Below are positions 45,992-54,265 of a DNA stretch of 64,000 bases, piece after piece. A program made the translations under genes and the position numbers. This DNA comes from Ciceribacter sichuanensis. GTDB taxonomy: Bacteria > Pseudomonadota > Alphaproteobacteria > Rhizobiales > Rhizobiaceae. The notes below the pieces were generated by a model, which saw only the letters and a list, made by a program, of their open reading frames with translations, ran no database searches and had not been told where the DNA came from. The DNA is taken from positions 186,001-250,000 of the forward strand of contig NZ_JAMXLX010000005.1 of assembly GCF_024055605.1 (NCBI RefSeq). The letters run 5' to 3'. Positions within the stretch are counted from its first letter, which is position 1. The number at the start of each line of letters is the position of its first letter.

Positions 45992-46889
45992 CGACCCTCT
46001 CCGCTTCCGGTCGTTCCGTCCGGTTTTCCGTTTCAGGGGAGCCATAGATGACGAAGGGGCGTTCGTCGTCGGTGATGACCTTGACCTGCCGGCTGTCTGC
46101 GTCGTCGTGCAGTTCGGTGCCGCCGAGCACGAAGTGGCGAAGCGCGCCGCCGAAGGCGATCTTGAGGTTCTCTTCGTTGAAAGTTTCCTCCGTCCGGCCG
46201 GATGCGATGACGGTTCCCTTGACGAAAATCGTCCGGTCGCAGAATTCCGGAACGCTGCCGAGATTGTGAGTGGAAACCAGCATGACACGGCCCTCGGCCC
46301 TCAGATCCCGCATCAGTGCGATAATCTGTTCCTCGGTGGTGACGTCGACGCCGGTGAAGGGTTCGTCGAGCAGAATCACCTGTCCTTCCTGGGCGAGCGC
46401 GCGCGCGAGGAAGACGCGCTTGCGCTGACCGCCGGAGAGTTCGCCGATCTGGCGTTTGCGGAAATCGCTCATGCCGACGCGGGCAAGCGCCTCGTCCACC
46501 ATCTGATGATCGCGGCGGCCGGGAATGCGCAGGAAATTCATGTGGCCGTAGCGGCCCATCATCACCACATCTTCGACCAGTACCGGAAAGTTCCAGTCGA
46601 CCTCTTCGGCCTGCGGCACATAGGCGACAAGGTTCTGGCGCAGGGCTTCGCGGACGGGCATTCCGAGCACCGAAATCTTGCCGGCTGCCAATGGTACGAA
46701 GCCCATGATGGCCTTGAAGATGGTGGACTTGCCGGCGCCATTGACGCCGACGAGTGCCGTGATTGTGCCCTTGGGAACGGCAAAGCTTGCATGGCGAAGG
46801 GCTGTGTGGCCGTTGCGGTAGGTGACGGTGATGTCTTCGGCGCGGATGCCTTCGCGATTGGCAGCCATGCCGGTACTTCCCATGATCAT
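45984..46889 (-). CDS. sitB: Manganese/iron ABC ATPase SitB
   Basis: 301 residues from the ATG at 46889 that overlaps the sitA stop (ATGA). ATGs at 46883 and 46868 are alternatives, the latter with GGGAAG upstream. Walker [11 protein letters not shown]-loop [13 protein letters not shown], signature [15 protein letters not shown], Walker [13 protein letters not shown] and switch VSTHNLGS are typical of metal ABC ATPases. A C-terminal tail of about 50 residues beyond the usual domain is charged ([18 protein letters not shown]). It energises SitC/SitD. Confidence 0.94.
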   Translation of the reverse strand: MIMGSTGMAANREGIRAEDITVTYRNGHTALRHASFAVPKGTITALVGVNGAGKSTIFKAIMGFVPLAAGKISVLGMPVREALRQNLVAYVPQAEEVDWNFPVLVEDVVMMGRYGHMNFLRIPGRRDHQMVDEALARVGMSDFRKRQIGELSGGQRKRVFLARALAQEGQVILLDEPFTGVDVTTEEQIIALMRDLRAEGRVMLVSTHNLGSVPEFCDRTIFVKGTVIASGRTEETFNEENLKIAFGGALRHFVLGGTELHDDADSRQVKVITDDERPFVIYGSPETENRTERPEAERVDD

Positions 46890-47776
46890 TGTGTGAGGCC
46901 TTTTGCTACAGTGGCGACGGTCACGCGTAGAAGGTCGATATAAGTGGGGACGGGGCCATCGGCTTCGCTGAGGGAGTCGACATAAAGCACGCCGCCATAG
47001 GCCGCGCCGGTTTCGGCGGCGACCTGACGGGCGGGCTTGTCGGACACCGTGCTCTCGCTGAAGACGACATGGATATTGTTTTCCCTGACAGCATCGACGA
47101 CGGCACGCACCTGCTGGGGGGAGCCCTGGCTGTCGGCATTGATCGGCCAGAGGTAAAGTTCCTTCAGGCCGAGATCGCGGGCGAGATAGGAGAATGCGCC
47201 TTCGCTGGTGACCAGCCACCGCCTGTCGGCCGGCAGCGTGTCGATCTCGGCCTTCAGCGGGCCGATCTCCGCCTTAATCTTCTCGGAATAGGCGGCGGCA
47301 TTGGCGGCGTAGGTTGCGGCATTGTCCGGGTCGGCGGCGCTCAGAGCCTTGCGGATGTTTTCGACATAGATCACCGCATTTTCCGGCGACATCCAGGCAT
47401 GAGGGTTCGGCTTGCCGTCATAGGCGCCACCGGAAATGCTCATCGGCTGAATGCCATCGCTGACGACAGCGGAGGGAACGTCACCGAGATTGGCGAGGAA
47501 TTTCTCGAACCAGCGTTCGAGGTTGAGCCCGTTCCACAGGACGAGGTTCGCGTCGCGGGCCTTCAGGATATCGCGGGGCGTCGGCTGGTAGTTGTGGATC
47601 TCGGCTCCCGGCTTGGTGATGCTTTCGACATCCGCCGCATCGCCTGCAACATTCTTCGCCATGTCGGCGATGACAGTGAAGGTCGTGATGACTTTGAGCC
47701 GTTCGGCCGCAGCCGCCCCTTGAGGCAGAAGGAGCAGGGCGAGCGCCGCCAGCGCGGGGAGGAAGCGTATCAACAT
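46886..47776 (-). CDS. sitA: Manganese/iron-binding periplasmic protein SitA
   Basis: 296 residues with a signal peptide of about 23 residues and GGAG seven bases before the ATG. It is a cluster A-I metal receptor starting [19 protein letters not shown]. Ligand histidines are seen in [11 protein letters not shown] and [10 protein letters not shown]; the remaining Glu and Asp ligands probably lie near [10 protein letters not shown] and in [20 protein letters not shown]. There is no His-rich loop, which fits manganese rather than zinc. It is the first gene of sitABCD, with two Mur-type boxes in the promoter. Confidence 0.94.
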   Translation of the reverse strand: MLIRFLPALAALALLLLPQGAAAAERLKVITTFTVIADMAKNVAGDAADVESITKPGAEIHNYQPTPRDILKARDANLVLWNGLNLERWFEKFLANLGDVPSAVVSDGIQPMSISGGAYDGKPNPHAWMSPENAVIYVENIRKALSAADPDNAATYAANAAAYSEKIKAEIGPLKAEIDTLPADRRWLVTSEGAFSYLARDLGLKELYLWPINADSQGSPQQVRAVVDAVRENNIHVVFSESTVSDKPARQVAAETGAAYGGVLYVDSLSEADGPVPTYIDLLRVTVATVAKGLTQ

Positions 47777-47795
47777 TCAGGACTCCGAAAAGTTT

Positions 47796-47812
47796 TTGCG
47801 AATAATTCGCAA
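47796..47812. promoter_or_regulatory. Mur/Fur-type box 1 (proximal to sitA)
   Basis: TTGCGAATAATTCGCAA is a perfect 17-bp palindrome with a central A, 20 bases upstream of the sitA ATG. It just follows the proposed -10 and would cover the start of transcription. It resembles the GCAAAT/ATTTGC Mur-responsive sites of rhizobial sit operons as I recall them. Confidence 0.82.
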
Positions 47813-47815
47813 TTA

Positions 47816-47843
47816 AAGGTAACGCGGAATTCCGGCTTGTCAA
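47816..47843 (-). promoter_or_regulatory. sitA promoter
   Basis: On the minus strand TTGACA (plus 47838-47843), a 16-base spacer and TACCTT (plus 47816-47821). It lies exactly between the two palindromic boxes, so a repressor on either would block it. Confidence 0.7.
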
Positions 47844-47848
47844 CGCTA

Positions 47849-47865
47849 TTGCGAATTATTTGCAA
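47849..47865. promoter_or_regulatory. Mur/Fur-type box 2 (distal to sitA)
   Basis: TTGCGAATTATTTGCAA is the same palindrome as box 1 with one broken pair. The two centres are 53 bp apart, about five helical turns, which places the sites on the same DNA face. It also lies within the leader region of the divergent histidine-rich protein gene and might control that too. Confidence 0.82.
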
Positions 47866-48018
47866 TTAAGAGCGGCAGGCGCCTCGGGAATGGGAACGAT
47901 AGGTGTCAATTGACGAGGATTGTTTCGCCGAGATTAAACCTTCTTCAACAACGTTGTGACAAGTATCGCCTCAGTATTGCGTAAAAGAGCGGGGCAACGC
48001 GATGTTGGGGTATTCGGC

Positions 48019-49560
48019 GTGAAGGGTATCGGCAAGATCCATATCTCACGCAAGCTGGTCCTCGCATTCGGCGGTGTGCTGGTGCTGTGCGGCACGACCG
48101 GAGCCACGGCCGTCTATATCGGTGCGGACAAGATCCTCGGCCCCTCCTACGCTCAATTGAACGGCCTTGCCTGCACCGAGGTGAAGACCGTCACCGTTAA
48201 GAAGAAAGACCGATTCTGGATCCGCAAGTACATTACCACCGCTGAAACCGAAGACGGCCTTGCGCGGGTCAGAACCGCGCTGCGCGTGGCGAGCGTTATT
48301 CACGACGAGATGAAGCCGGACCTGATTCAGGTGGTGGTGCTCGACACCAAGGGGCCAAAGACGGTGCCCGATATGCGCGGTCGTGCCGTGGGGGCCGATG
48401 TGCTCTTTATTTCCGATCCCTCGCGCGTGCCGGAACATGCCGGCGGTCAGATGTTTACTGCGCGCTACATCGACAAGCCGGCCAATGAAATCGGTCAGTT
48501 CTATGGCGAAAAGATCAACCTGACGGAAGACGATATCGGTCAGCTCGTTTCATTGCTCGACGACCGTACGGACTGTGTGAAGCCCGAGGTCGCGACGCCG
48601 GATGGACACGGTGCCGCTTCCGACGGGCATGGCGAGGCCAAGCCCGCCGAAGGTCATGGGGAAGCCAAGGAGGAAGGCGCGTCGTCGGGTCACGGCGAGG
48701 CGTCCGGCCATGGCGAAGCGGCCCCCGCCGAAGGTCACGGTGCGGAGGCTTCGGCCGAAGGACATGGCGAGGCTGCACCCAAAGGAACCGAAGCCACGAA
48801 CAAGGGCTGGTTCGCCTCGATCAAAGGCATGATCCTCGGAGGCGACAAGGAAGAAGCTGCCGCTCCCGGTTCTGAAGACCATGCAGCCGCACCTGCCGCC
48901 GAAGGCGAGGCGGGCCATGGTGAACCCGTTACCGAACAGGCTGCAACCGAAGAAGATGCCGGGCACGGCGAAGCGAAGCCGGTGGCTGCGGAAATGCCGC
49001 ACGACACGACGGCGGGCAAGCAGGCCAGCGCCCATGGAGCCGAGGTGTCTGCTCCGGGACATGAAGTTGCCGCCGCTCCGGTCGCTGCCGAAGCGACTAA
49101 GGGCTGGCTCGGCTCGGTCACTGGCATGATTTTCGGGGAGAAGGAAGTCAAGCCGCTGCCGTTCGGAGGCGCTGGCCAGAAGATCGTACCTGCCGAGCAG
49201 GCGAGCGTTCCGGCAGCGCCGGCGGAAGAAGACGGTTCGCATGGCGAGCAGGCCGGTGAGCAGGCCCATGCGCCGGCAGCGAAGTCCGAAGAAGCGAAGA
49301 AGGCCGAAGCCCCCGTGACGGATCACGGGGGTGGCGAGATGAGCACCGAGGCCGATGCGGCGGGCGCTGCGTGGCTCGCGAAGATGCGTGCCCCGGTCAA
49401 GGCTGCGACGGCTCCGGCGGAGCATGAGCCCTCCGCCGATGCGGCAAAGGCGCATGACGAACAGCCGGCTGCCGTTATCCCGGCCGAGGACAGCCTCGTG
49501 CTGCCGCCCAAGGCAAGCGACAGCAAGGATGCCGAGCAGCAGGCTGAAGCCAGTCACTGA
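48019..49560 (+). CDS. Membrane-anchored histidine-rich GHGEA-repeat protein
   Basis: 513 residues from the GTG at 48019; a GTG at 47956 would add 21. A single hydrophobic segment (LVLAFGGVLVLCGTTGATAV) near the N terminus anchors or exports it. A folded part of about 170 residues follows. The rest is Ala/Glu-rich and carries at least seven GHG units (GHGEA or GHGAE) within about 60 residues (48600-48780). More scattered His-Gly/His-Glu units and two related blocks follow, KGWFASIKGMILG and KGWLGSVTGMIFG. Such histidine/acid tracts often bind divalent metals. It is divergent from the manganese transporter operon across two Mur-type boxes, which supports a metal-buffering or sensing role. I recognise no family; the function is inferred. 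Confidence 0.8.
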   Translation: MKGIGKIHISRKLVLAFGGVLVLCGTTGATAVYIGADKILGPSYAQLNGLACTEVKTVTVKKKDRFWIRKYITTAETEDGLARVRTALRVASVIHDEMKPDLIQVVVLDTKGPKTVPDMRGRAVGADVLFISDPSRVPEHAGGQMFTARYIDKPANEIGQFYGEKINLTEDDIGQLVSLLDDRTDCVKPEVATPDGHGAASDGHGEAKPAEGHGEAKEEGASSGHGEASGHGEAAPAEGHGAEASAEGHGEAAPKGTEATNKGWFASIKGMILGGDKEEAAAPGSEDHAAAPAAEGEAGHGEPVTEQAATEEDAGHGEAKPVAAEMPHDTTAGKQASAHGAEVSAPGHEVAAAPVAAEATKGWLGSVTGMIFGEKEVKPLPFGGAGQKIVPAEQASVPAAPAEEDGSHGEQAGEQAHAPAAKSEEAKKAEAPVTDHGGGEMSTEADAAGAAWLAKMRAPVKAATAPAEHEPSADAAKAHDEQPAAVIPAEDSLVLPPKASDSKDAEQQAEASH

Positions 49561-49751
49561 CTGATGTCGCGGAATGCCGCCCGGGTGGCATTCCTGCCAT
49601 GCCATGGGCCGTGTCCGTCGCTATACGCAGTAGCCGGCTGGATCGCATAAGTCTTTGCGCTCCCTCATAACTTTTTCCCGATCTTGCGACATTGCGTCAA
49701 AATGGCCGCCCGGTATGACTTGTCCTTCGTTTGGACGAAGGGGGAGTTTTC

Positions 49752-50618
49752 GTGCGCTTTGCCGTTGTTTCTGCGGGCCTGTTTTTATTGTCCGCCAATC
49801 TTGCCGCCGCGAATGATCCGTTCGAGGGCAATTCGAGAGGGCGGTTGACAGTGAGGCTGGAGCTTGCCGGATCGCAGCGGGCCGATATGCCGAATGGCGT
49901 CGAATGGGCGGCAATCGATGCGAAGAGAGAAATGGCTGTCGAGTTCGGGATGGTCGACGTCGGCAATGACGGATTGCCCATCGTCTCGGGGAAGCCTGCC
50001 GGTTCTGAACTCTCGCCGGAAATGCGGGGATTGAAAGGCAGGATCGATGCCTGTGGTGGCGATCAGGCTTGCCTTGCCCATGTGATGATGGAGTTTGCTG
50101 CAGCCGGTAATGGCGGCAATGTCTTCCAGCAGATGACGGGGCAGCAGCCGGGACGATTCCAGAATTTTGCCGGCGACCGTACCGGCACCTGTGCAAGGGG
50201 AATCCTGACGGTCGTGGATACGCTGAGCGGTGTCTATATTCCGCCGCCGGAAGCGGCGCGACCCTACAGGTTTTCCCGTAATGGCAGCCGGAACCTTCCG
50301 GTCGCCGACGAGCGCCTGACCGACACGCTTTGCAGGGTCGAGATGACCATCGACAAGGCGGCGAATACGATGAGCCTTCGTCTTCCGGTTTCCCTGCCGG
50401 TTGGGGTCACGCTCGGGGTCGAGGCGTTTACCGATGAGAAGGCGGTGTCGCTTGTCGAGGGAGAGCAGTTTCTGACTGTCTACGACCAGCCGTCAGGTCG
50501 CCCTGGCGCTTGGAGTGGATCTGCCGAGATCAAGGGTCTAGGCTCGGCTTCCCACAATTCGGAGCAGGTCAGTGCACCGTTGCACGGCCGTATCGTATGG
50601 AGCTTTGCCGCCGATTAG
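49752..50618 (+). CDS. Secreted protein of unknown function
   Basis: 288 residues from the GTG at 49752, with GGGGGAG five bases upstream. A short signal peptide (VRFAVVSAGLFLLSANLAAA) is followed by NDPFEGNSRG. The mature part has four cysteines in two close groups (DACGGDQACLAH, then GTCARGILTV and a later LCRVEMTIDKAANTMSL). They could form disulfides in the periplasm. I recognise no domain. It is convergent with lysS, whose terminator lies just downstream, and about 190 bp from the GHGEA-repeat gene upstream, so the two may or may not be cotranscribed. Confidence 0.75.
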   Translation: MRFAVVSAGLFLLSANLAAANDPFEGNSRGRLTVRLELAGSQRADMPNGVEWAAIDAKREMAVEFGMVDVGNDGLPIVSGKPAGSELSPEMRGLKGRIDACGGDQACLAHVMMEFAAAGNGGNVFQQMTGQQPGRFQNFAGDRTGTCARGILTVVDTLSGVYIPPPEAARPYRFSRNGSRNLPVADERLTDTLCRVEMTIDKAANTMSLRLPVSLPVGVTLGVEAFTDEKAVSLVEGEQFLTVYDQPSGRPGAWSGSAEIKGLGSASHNSEQVSAPLHGRIVWSFAAD

Positions 50619-50661
50619 AATGCCTGTTCCTGCAACGCTATCGGAACAAAGCCGAGACGCA

Positions 50662-50691
50662 GGAAGAAAAGAGGCGGCCTTCAGCCGCCTC
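50662..50691 (-). terminator. Rho-independent terminator of lysS
   Basis: On the minus strand: GAGGCGGC, loop TGAAG, GCCGCCTC, then TTTTCTTCC. It begins about 25 bases after the lysS stop codon. Confidence 0.85.
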
Positions 50692-50715
50692 TCTGGAACC
50701 CGGTCCGGTCCTGTC

Positions 50716-52209
50716 TCAGTCCTTGTTGCGGCGGGCAGGGAAGAGGATGACGTCGCGGATCGACGGCGCGTTGGTCAGCACCATGATCAGGCGGTCGACG
50801 CCGATACCGAGACCGCCGGCGGGCGGCATGCCCTGGTCCATGGCGTCGAGGAACTCGTCATCGAGCGCCTTTTCCCTCTCGCCGCGGGCGTGGGCCTGGG
50901 CAAGCTGCTCGACCATGCGGGAGCGCTGTTCTTCCGGATCGTTGAGTTCGGAGAAGGCGTTGCCGAGTTCCCAGCCGTTGACATAGGTCTCGAAGCGCTC
51001 GACGAGGCGCGGTTCGCCCGGGACTTCCTTGGCGAAGGGCGAGATGTCCTTCGGGAAGTCGATGACGTGGGCCGGCTGGATGAGATCGCCTTCGACGGTT
51101 TCCTCGAAGATGAAGGCAAGGCATTCGCCCCAGGTCGCGTCCTTCTCGATTTCGAAGCCGGCGTGACGGGCAGCGGCGCGCGCTTCCTCATCCGTCTTGA
51201 TGGCGAGGAAGTCGATGCCGGTCTTTTCCTTGACGGAGCCGGGCATGGAGATGCGGCGGAACGGCCCCTTGAAGGACAGGACTTTGTCGCCATAGGGCAC
51301 TTCGGTGGTGCCGTGGATGGCAGTCGCGAGGCTGGCGAACAGACGCTCTACGAGGTCCATCACGTCCTCGTAGTCGGCATAGGCCCAGTAGCACTCCATC
51401 ATGGTGAATTCGGGATTGTGCCGGGTCGAGACGCCTTCGTTTCGGAAGTTGCGGTTGATCTCGAAAATCTTGTCGGCAAGGCCGGAGACCAGCGTGCGCT
51501 TGAGGAACAGTTCCGGCGCGATGCGCAGGTACATGTCCATCTTCAGCGTGTTGTGGTGGGTCTTGAAGGGTTCTGCCGTCGCGCCGCCATAGATGGTCTG
51601 CAGCATCGGGGTCTCGACTTCCATGAAGCCGTCCGTTTCCATGAAACGGCGAACGCCGGAGATGATCTTCGAGCGCTGCAGGAAGCGAAGCTTCGATTCC
51701 TCGTTGGTCAGAAGATCGAGATGACGCTTGCGGTAGCGGATTTCGATGTCGGAGACGCCGTGCCACTTTTCGGGCATCGGCAGCAGCGTCTTCGTCAGCA
51801 TGGTGATTTCGCGGGCGTTGATCGACAGTTCGCCGCGCTTGGTGCGGCGCACGGTGCCGGTGACGCCGATGATGTCGCCGAGGTCGATCAGCGCCAGCAT
51901 GTTGCGGGCTGCTTCCGGGGTGACGTCCTTGTGGCTGAAGATCTGGATCTTGCCCGAGGCGTCATGGATGTCCATGAACATGCCGGAATTGCGCGAGGAA
52001 TAGACGCGACCGGCGACAGTCACGACGTCCTGCGTCTCGGTGTCCGGCTCCAGGGCTTCGTATTTCGCCGAAAGCTCCGCGTTGGTCATGGTGCGGTGGA
52101 AATGCGCCGGATAGACGTCGCCGATCGTTTCGCGCAGTTTCGCAAGCTTCTGGGCGCGCACTTCGGTGGCGTCGGAGGAAAGGGCGGTTTCGTTCTTCGT
52201 TTCAGACAT
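50716..52209 (-). CDS. lysS: Lysyl-tRNA synthetase, class II
   Basis: 497 residues. An N-terminal OB-fold (about residues 60-170, VAGRVYSSRNSGMFMDIHD) binds the tRNA anticodon. The class II catalytic core follows, with motif 2 in FRNEGVSTRHNPEF and motif 3 GLGIGVDRLIMVL near the C terminus. It charges tRNA-Lys in the cytoplasm. The same-strand gene upstream is gltX, whose stop lies 41 bases before the lysS start, so the two synthetases form an operon closed by the hairpin at 50662-50691. Confidence 0.97.
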   Translation of the reverse strand: MSETKNETALSSDATEVRAQKLAKLRETIGDVYPAHFHRTMTNAELSAKYEALEPDTETQDVVTVAGRVYSSRNSGMFMDIHDASGKIQIFSHKDVTPEAARNMLALIDLGDIIGVTGTVRRTKRGELSINAREITMLTKTLLPMPEKWHGVSDIEIRYRKRHLDLLTNEESKLRFLQRSKIISGVRRFMETDGFMEVETPMLQTIYGGATAEPFKTHHNTLKMDMYLRIAPELFLKRTLVSGLADKIFEINRNFRNEGVSTRHNPEFTMMECYWAYADYEDVMDLVERLFASLATAIHGTTEVPYGDKVLSFKGPFRRISMPGSVKEKTGIDFLAIKTDEEARAAARHAGFEIEKDATWGECLAFIFEETVEGDLIQPAHVIDFPKDISPFAKEVPGEPRLVERFETYVNGWELGNAFSELNDPEEQRSRMVEQLAQAHARGEREKALDDEFLDAMDQGMPPAGGLGIGVDRLIMVLTNAPSIRDVILFPARRNKD

Positions 52210-52250
52210 TCATTCGTTCCTGTAACGGCCGTTCGCCGATCGAGACTTTT

Positions 52251-53705
52251 TTACTGCGCGCCGACCATCGAGGTCAGCACCTGCGATGCGACCTTGAGGC
52301 GCTGGCGCACGACCGAGCGGCCGAGAAGCGCCATGGAGTCGAACAGCGGAAGCGAACGCGAGCTGCCGGACACCGCGACGAAGAGCGGTGGGGTGACGAC
52401 ACGCAGCTTCTTGCCGAGGCGGTCGGAAATGTCGCGCAGTTCCTGCTCGATCGTCTCGACGTTCCATTCGAGGATCTTTTCGAGATCGAAGGCCACCGTG
52501 TTGACGATCTCCAGCGTTTCGGCCGGGGAGGTCTTGAGGCCGGCGAAGGAGGCAGGCGTCAGGCCTACATCGTTCGCCAGCAGGAAGCCGGCGAGCTGCG
52601 GCAATTCGCCGAGCTTGGAGATACGGCTCTGGGCAAGCTTCAGGCCTTCCGTCAGGCGATCGTTTTCCGAGGCCCATTCGAAGACGCGTGCGAGGAACTC
52701 CTCGGGCGTCAGCTTTTCGCGCATCCAGCGGCCGTTCAGCCAGTCGAGCTTCTGCACGTCGAAGATCGCGCCGGCCTTGGAAAGGTTGTCCGGGTCGAAC
52801 TTTTCGGCAAGCTCGTCCATGGTCAGCATCTCTTCGCCTTCGGCAATCTGGATGAAGAACAGCCCGAGGAAGTTCATCAGGGCTTCCGGCAAGTAGCCGA
52901 GCGCCGAGTAATAGGAGATCGAGGTCGGGTTCTTGCGCTTCGACAGCTTGGACTTGTCGGCATTGCGCATCAGCGACAGGTGCATGAACTTCGGCGGCTC
53001 GAGACCGAGATACTTGTAGATCAGGATGTGCTTCGGCACCGAAGCCAGCCACTCCTCGCCGCGAGCGACGTGGGTGATCTTCATCAGGTGGTCGTCGACG
53101 ACGTTCGCCATGTGATAGGTCGGCATGCCGTCGGCCTTGAGCAGGACCTGCATGTCGACGGCTTCCCACGGGATCGATACGTCGCCATAGACGCCGTCGT
53201 TGAAGTCGCAGGAACCTTCGGTCGGGATCTTCATGCGCACGACGGAGGGCTCACCGGCTTCCATGCGCTCGGTGACTTCCTCGGCCTTGAGGTTCAGGCA
53301 GTGACCGTCATACTTCGGCGGCAGGCCCTTGGCGCGCTGGGCTTCGCGCATTATTTCCAGGCGCTCTGGCGAGCAGAAGCAGCGGAAGGCATGGCCGTCG
53401 CGAACCATCTGCTCGACGAAGGGGCGGTAGATATCCTTGCGCTCGGACTGGCGGTAGGGGCCGTAGGGGCCGCCGACATCGGGGCCTTCGCTCCATTTCA
53501 GTCCCGTCCATTTGAGCGCGTCCAGCACCTTCTGCTCGAATTCCGGCGTCGAGCGGGTGGCATCGGTGTCCTCGATGCGCAGGATGAACTCGCCGCCCAT
53601 CTTCTTTGCGAAGAGGTAGTTGAAGAGAGCGATATAGACGGTGCCGACATGCGGCTCGCCGGTCGGGGAAGGTGCGATGCGGACGCGAACGCCGGAAGTG
53701 CTCAT
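52251..53705 (-). CDS. gltX: Glutamyl-tRNA synthetase
   Basis: 484 residues. This is a class Ic synthetase with the HIGH-type motif in PSPTGEPHVG near the N terminus and the KMSKS-type motif SKLSKRKNPTS. A zinc-type cysteine region (CFCSPERLE) and an alpha-helical anticodon-binding domain (about residues 330-480) are present. It charges tRNA-Glu. Many alphaproteobacteria have two GluRS enzymes, one of them used for Glu-tRNA-Gln, and this may be either. It is cotranscribed with lysS. An upstream gap of 560 bp is annotated separately. Confidence 0.95.
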   Translation of the reverse strand: MSTSGVRVRIAPSPTGEPHVGTVYIALFNYLFAKKMGGEFILRIEDTDATRSTPEFEQKVLDALKWTGLKWSEGPDVGGPYGPYRQSERKDIYRPFVEQMVRDGHAFRCFCSPERLEIMREAQRAKGLPPKYDGHCLNLKAEEVTERMEAGEPSVVRMKIPTEGSCDFNDGVYGDVSIPWEAVDMQVLLKADGMPTYHMANVVDDHLMKITHVARGEEWLASVPKHILIYKYLGLEPPKFMHLSLMRNADKSKLSKRKNPTSISYYSALGYLPEALMNFLGLFFIQIAEGEEMLTMDELAEKFDPDNLSKAGAIFDVQKLDWLNGRWMREKLTPEEFLARVFEWASENDRLTEGLKLAQSRISKLGELPQLAGFLLANDVGLTPASFAGLKTSPAETLEIVNTVAFDLEKILEWNVETIEQELRDISDRLGKKLRVVTPPLFVAVSGSSRSLPLFDSMALLGRSVVRQRLKVASQVLTSMVGAQ

Positions 53706-54265
53706 GGTATCTTGCTCGTGGTGACGTGCGGATAATCGAGCGCAATGCGCAGGATCAGCGAATAAGGGAAAATTTCGGGCGGAATCCGTTAAAAGGCGTC
53801 GCCAAGCGCACCAATTGCCGTATTTTCCGCAGGCAGGCTTAGGCCATATTCAGCCGCAGGCGTCAAGGGAAACTGCGTGCGTGGCGGATCATGGCAGCCC
53901 TGCCGGCAGGGCAGGGCGACGCCGCTTCACATTTTTTTCGGTTCTTTCGGAACGAACGGCGTTTTGTCTCGTTTCATATTGCGAACGCGGGTTGCGCCAA
54001 CCGGACGCGACGGTGATGGGGAACATGGAGATTTTTCCGGTTTCTCTCCGTGGCCAACGAATTGGCAGACGAGCCCCTTAATCGTCCGGCCCGCGTTCTC
54101 CCCGATCCCCTACCTGCGAGGCCTGCACCCATGGTGCGGGCCTCTTTTCTGATCTGTTTTGCCAAGAGTCTTGCCGGCGAAAACGGCGGCGCTTTCAATG
54201 CTCCATCTCTTGGTCTCCTCGCAATCCCCGACGCAAAACCGGTGCACGCCTTGGCTGGAGTTGCT
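53706..54265. other. 560-bp gap with an orphan plus-strand terminator; possible small RNA
   Basis: Lies between gltX (start at 53705, minus) and the end of the SLC13 gene (54266, minus). No convincing protein gene was found on either strand. The plus strand carries an intrinsic terminator at 54118-54150 although no plus-strand gene precedes it. That suggests a noncoding transcript somewhere in about 53800-54118. A GGTTC-TTTC-GGAAC hairpin lies near 53940. I could not identify a confident promoter or match a known sRNA family. Confidence 0.45.
54118..54150 (+). terminator. Orphan rho-independent terminator
   Basis: GAGGCCTGCACC (54118-54129), loop CAT, GGTGCGGGCCTC (54133-54144), with one T.G pair in a 12-bp stem, then TTTTCT. 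On the minus strand the hairpin has no U-run, so it does not serve the SLC13 gene. Confidence 0.75.

Noticed and set aside
50572..52896. A 774-codon plus-strand frame opposite lysS and gltX
   Set aside because: It spans two unrelated essential genes on the other strand and has no domain or ribosome site.
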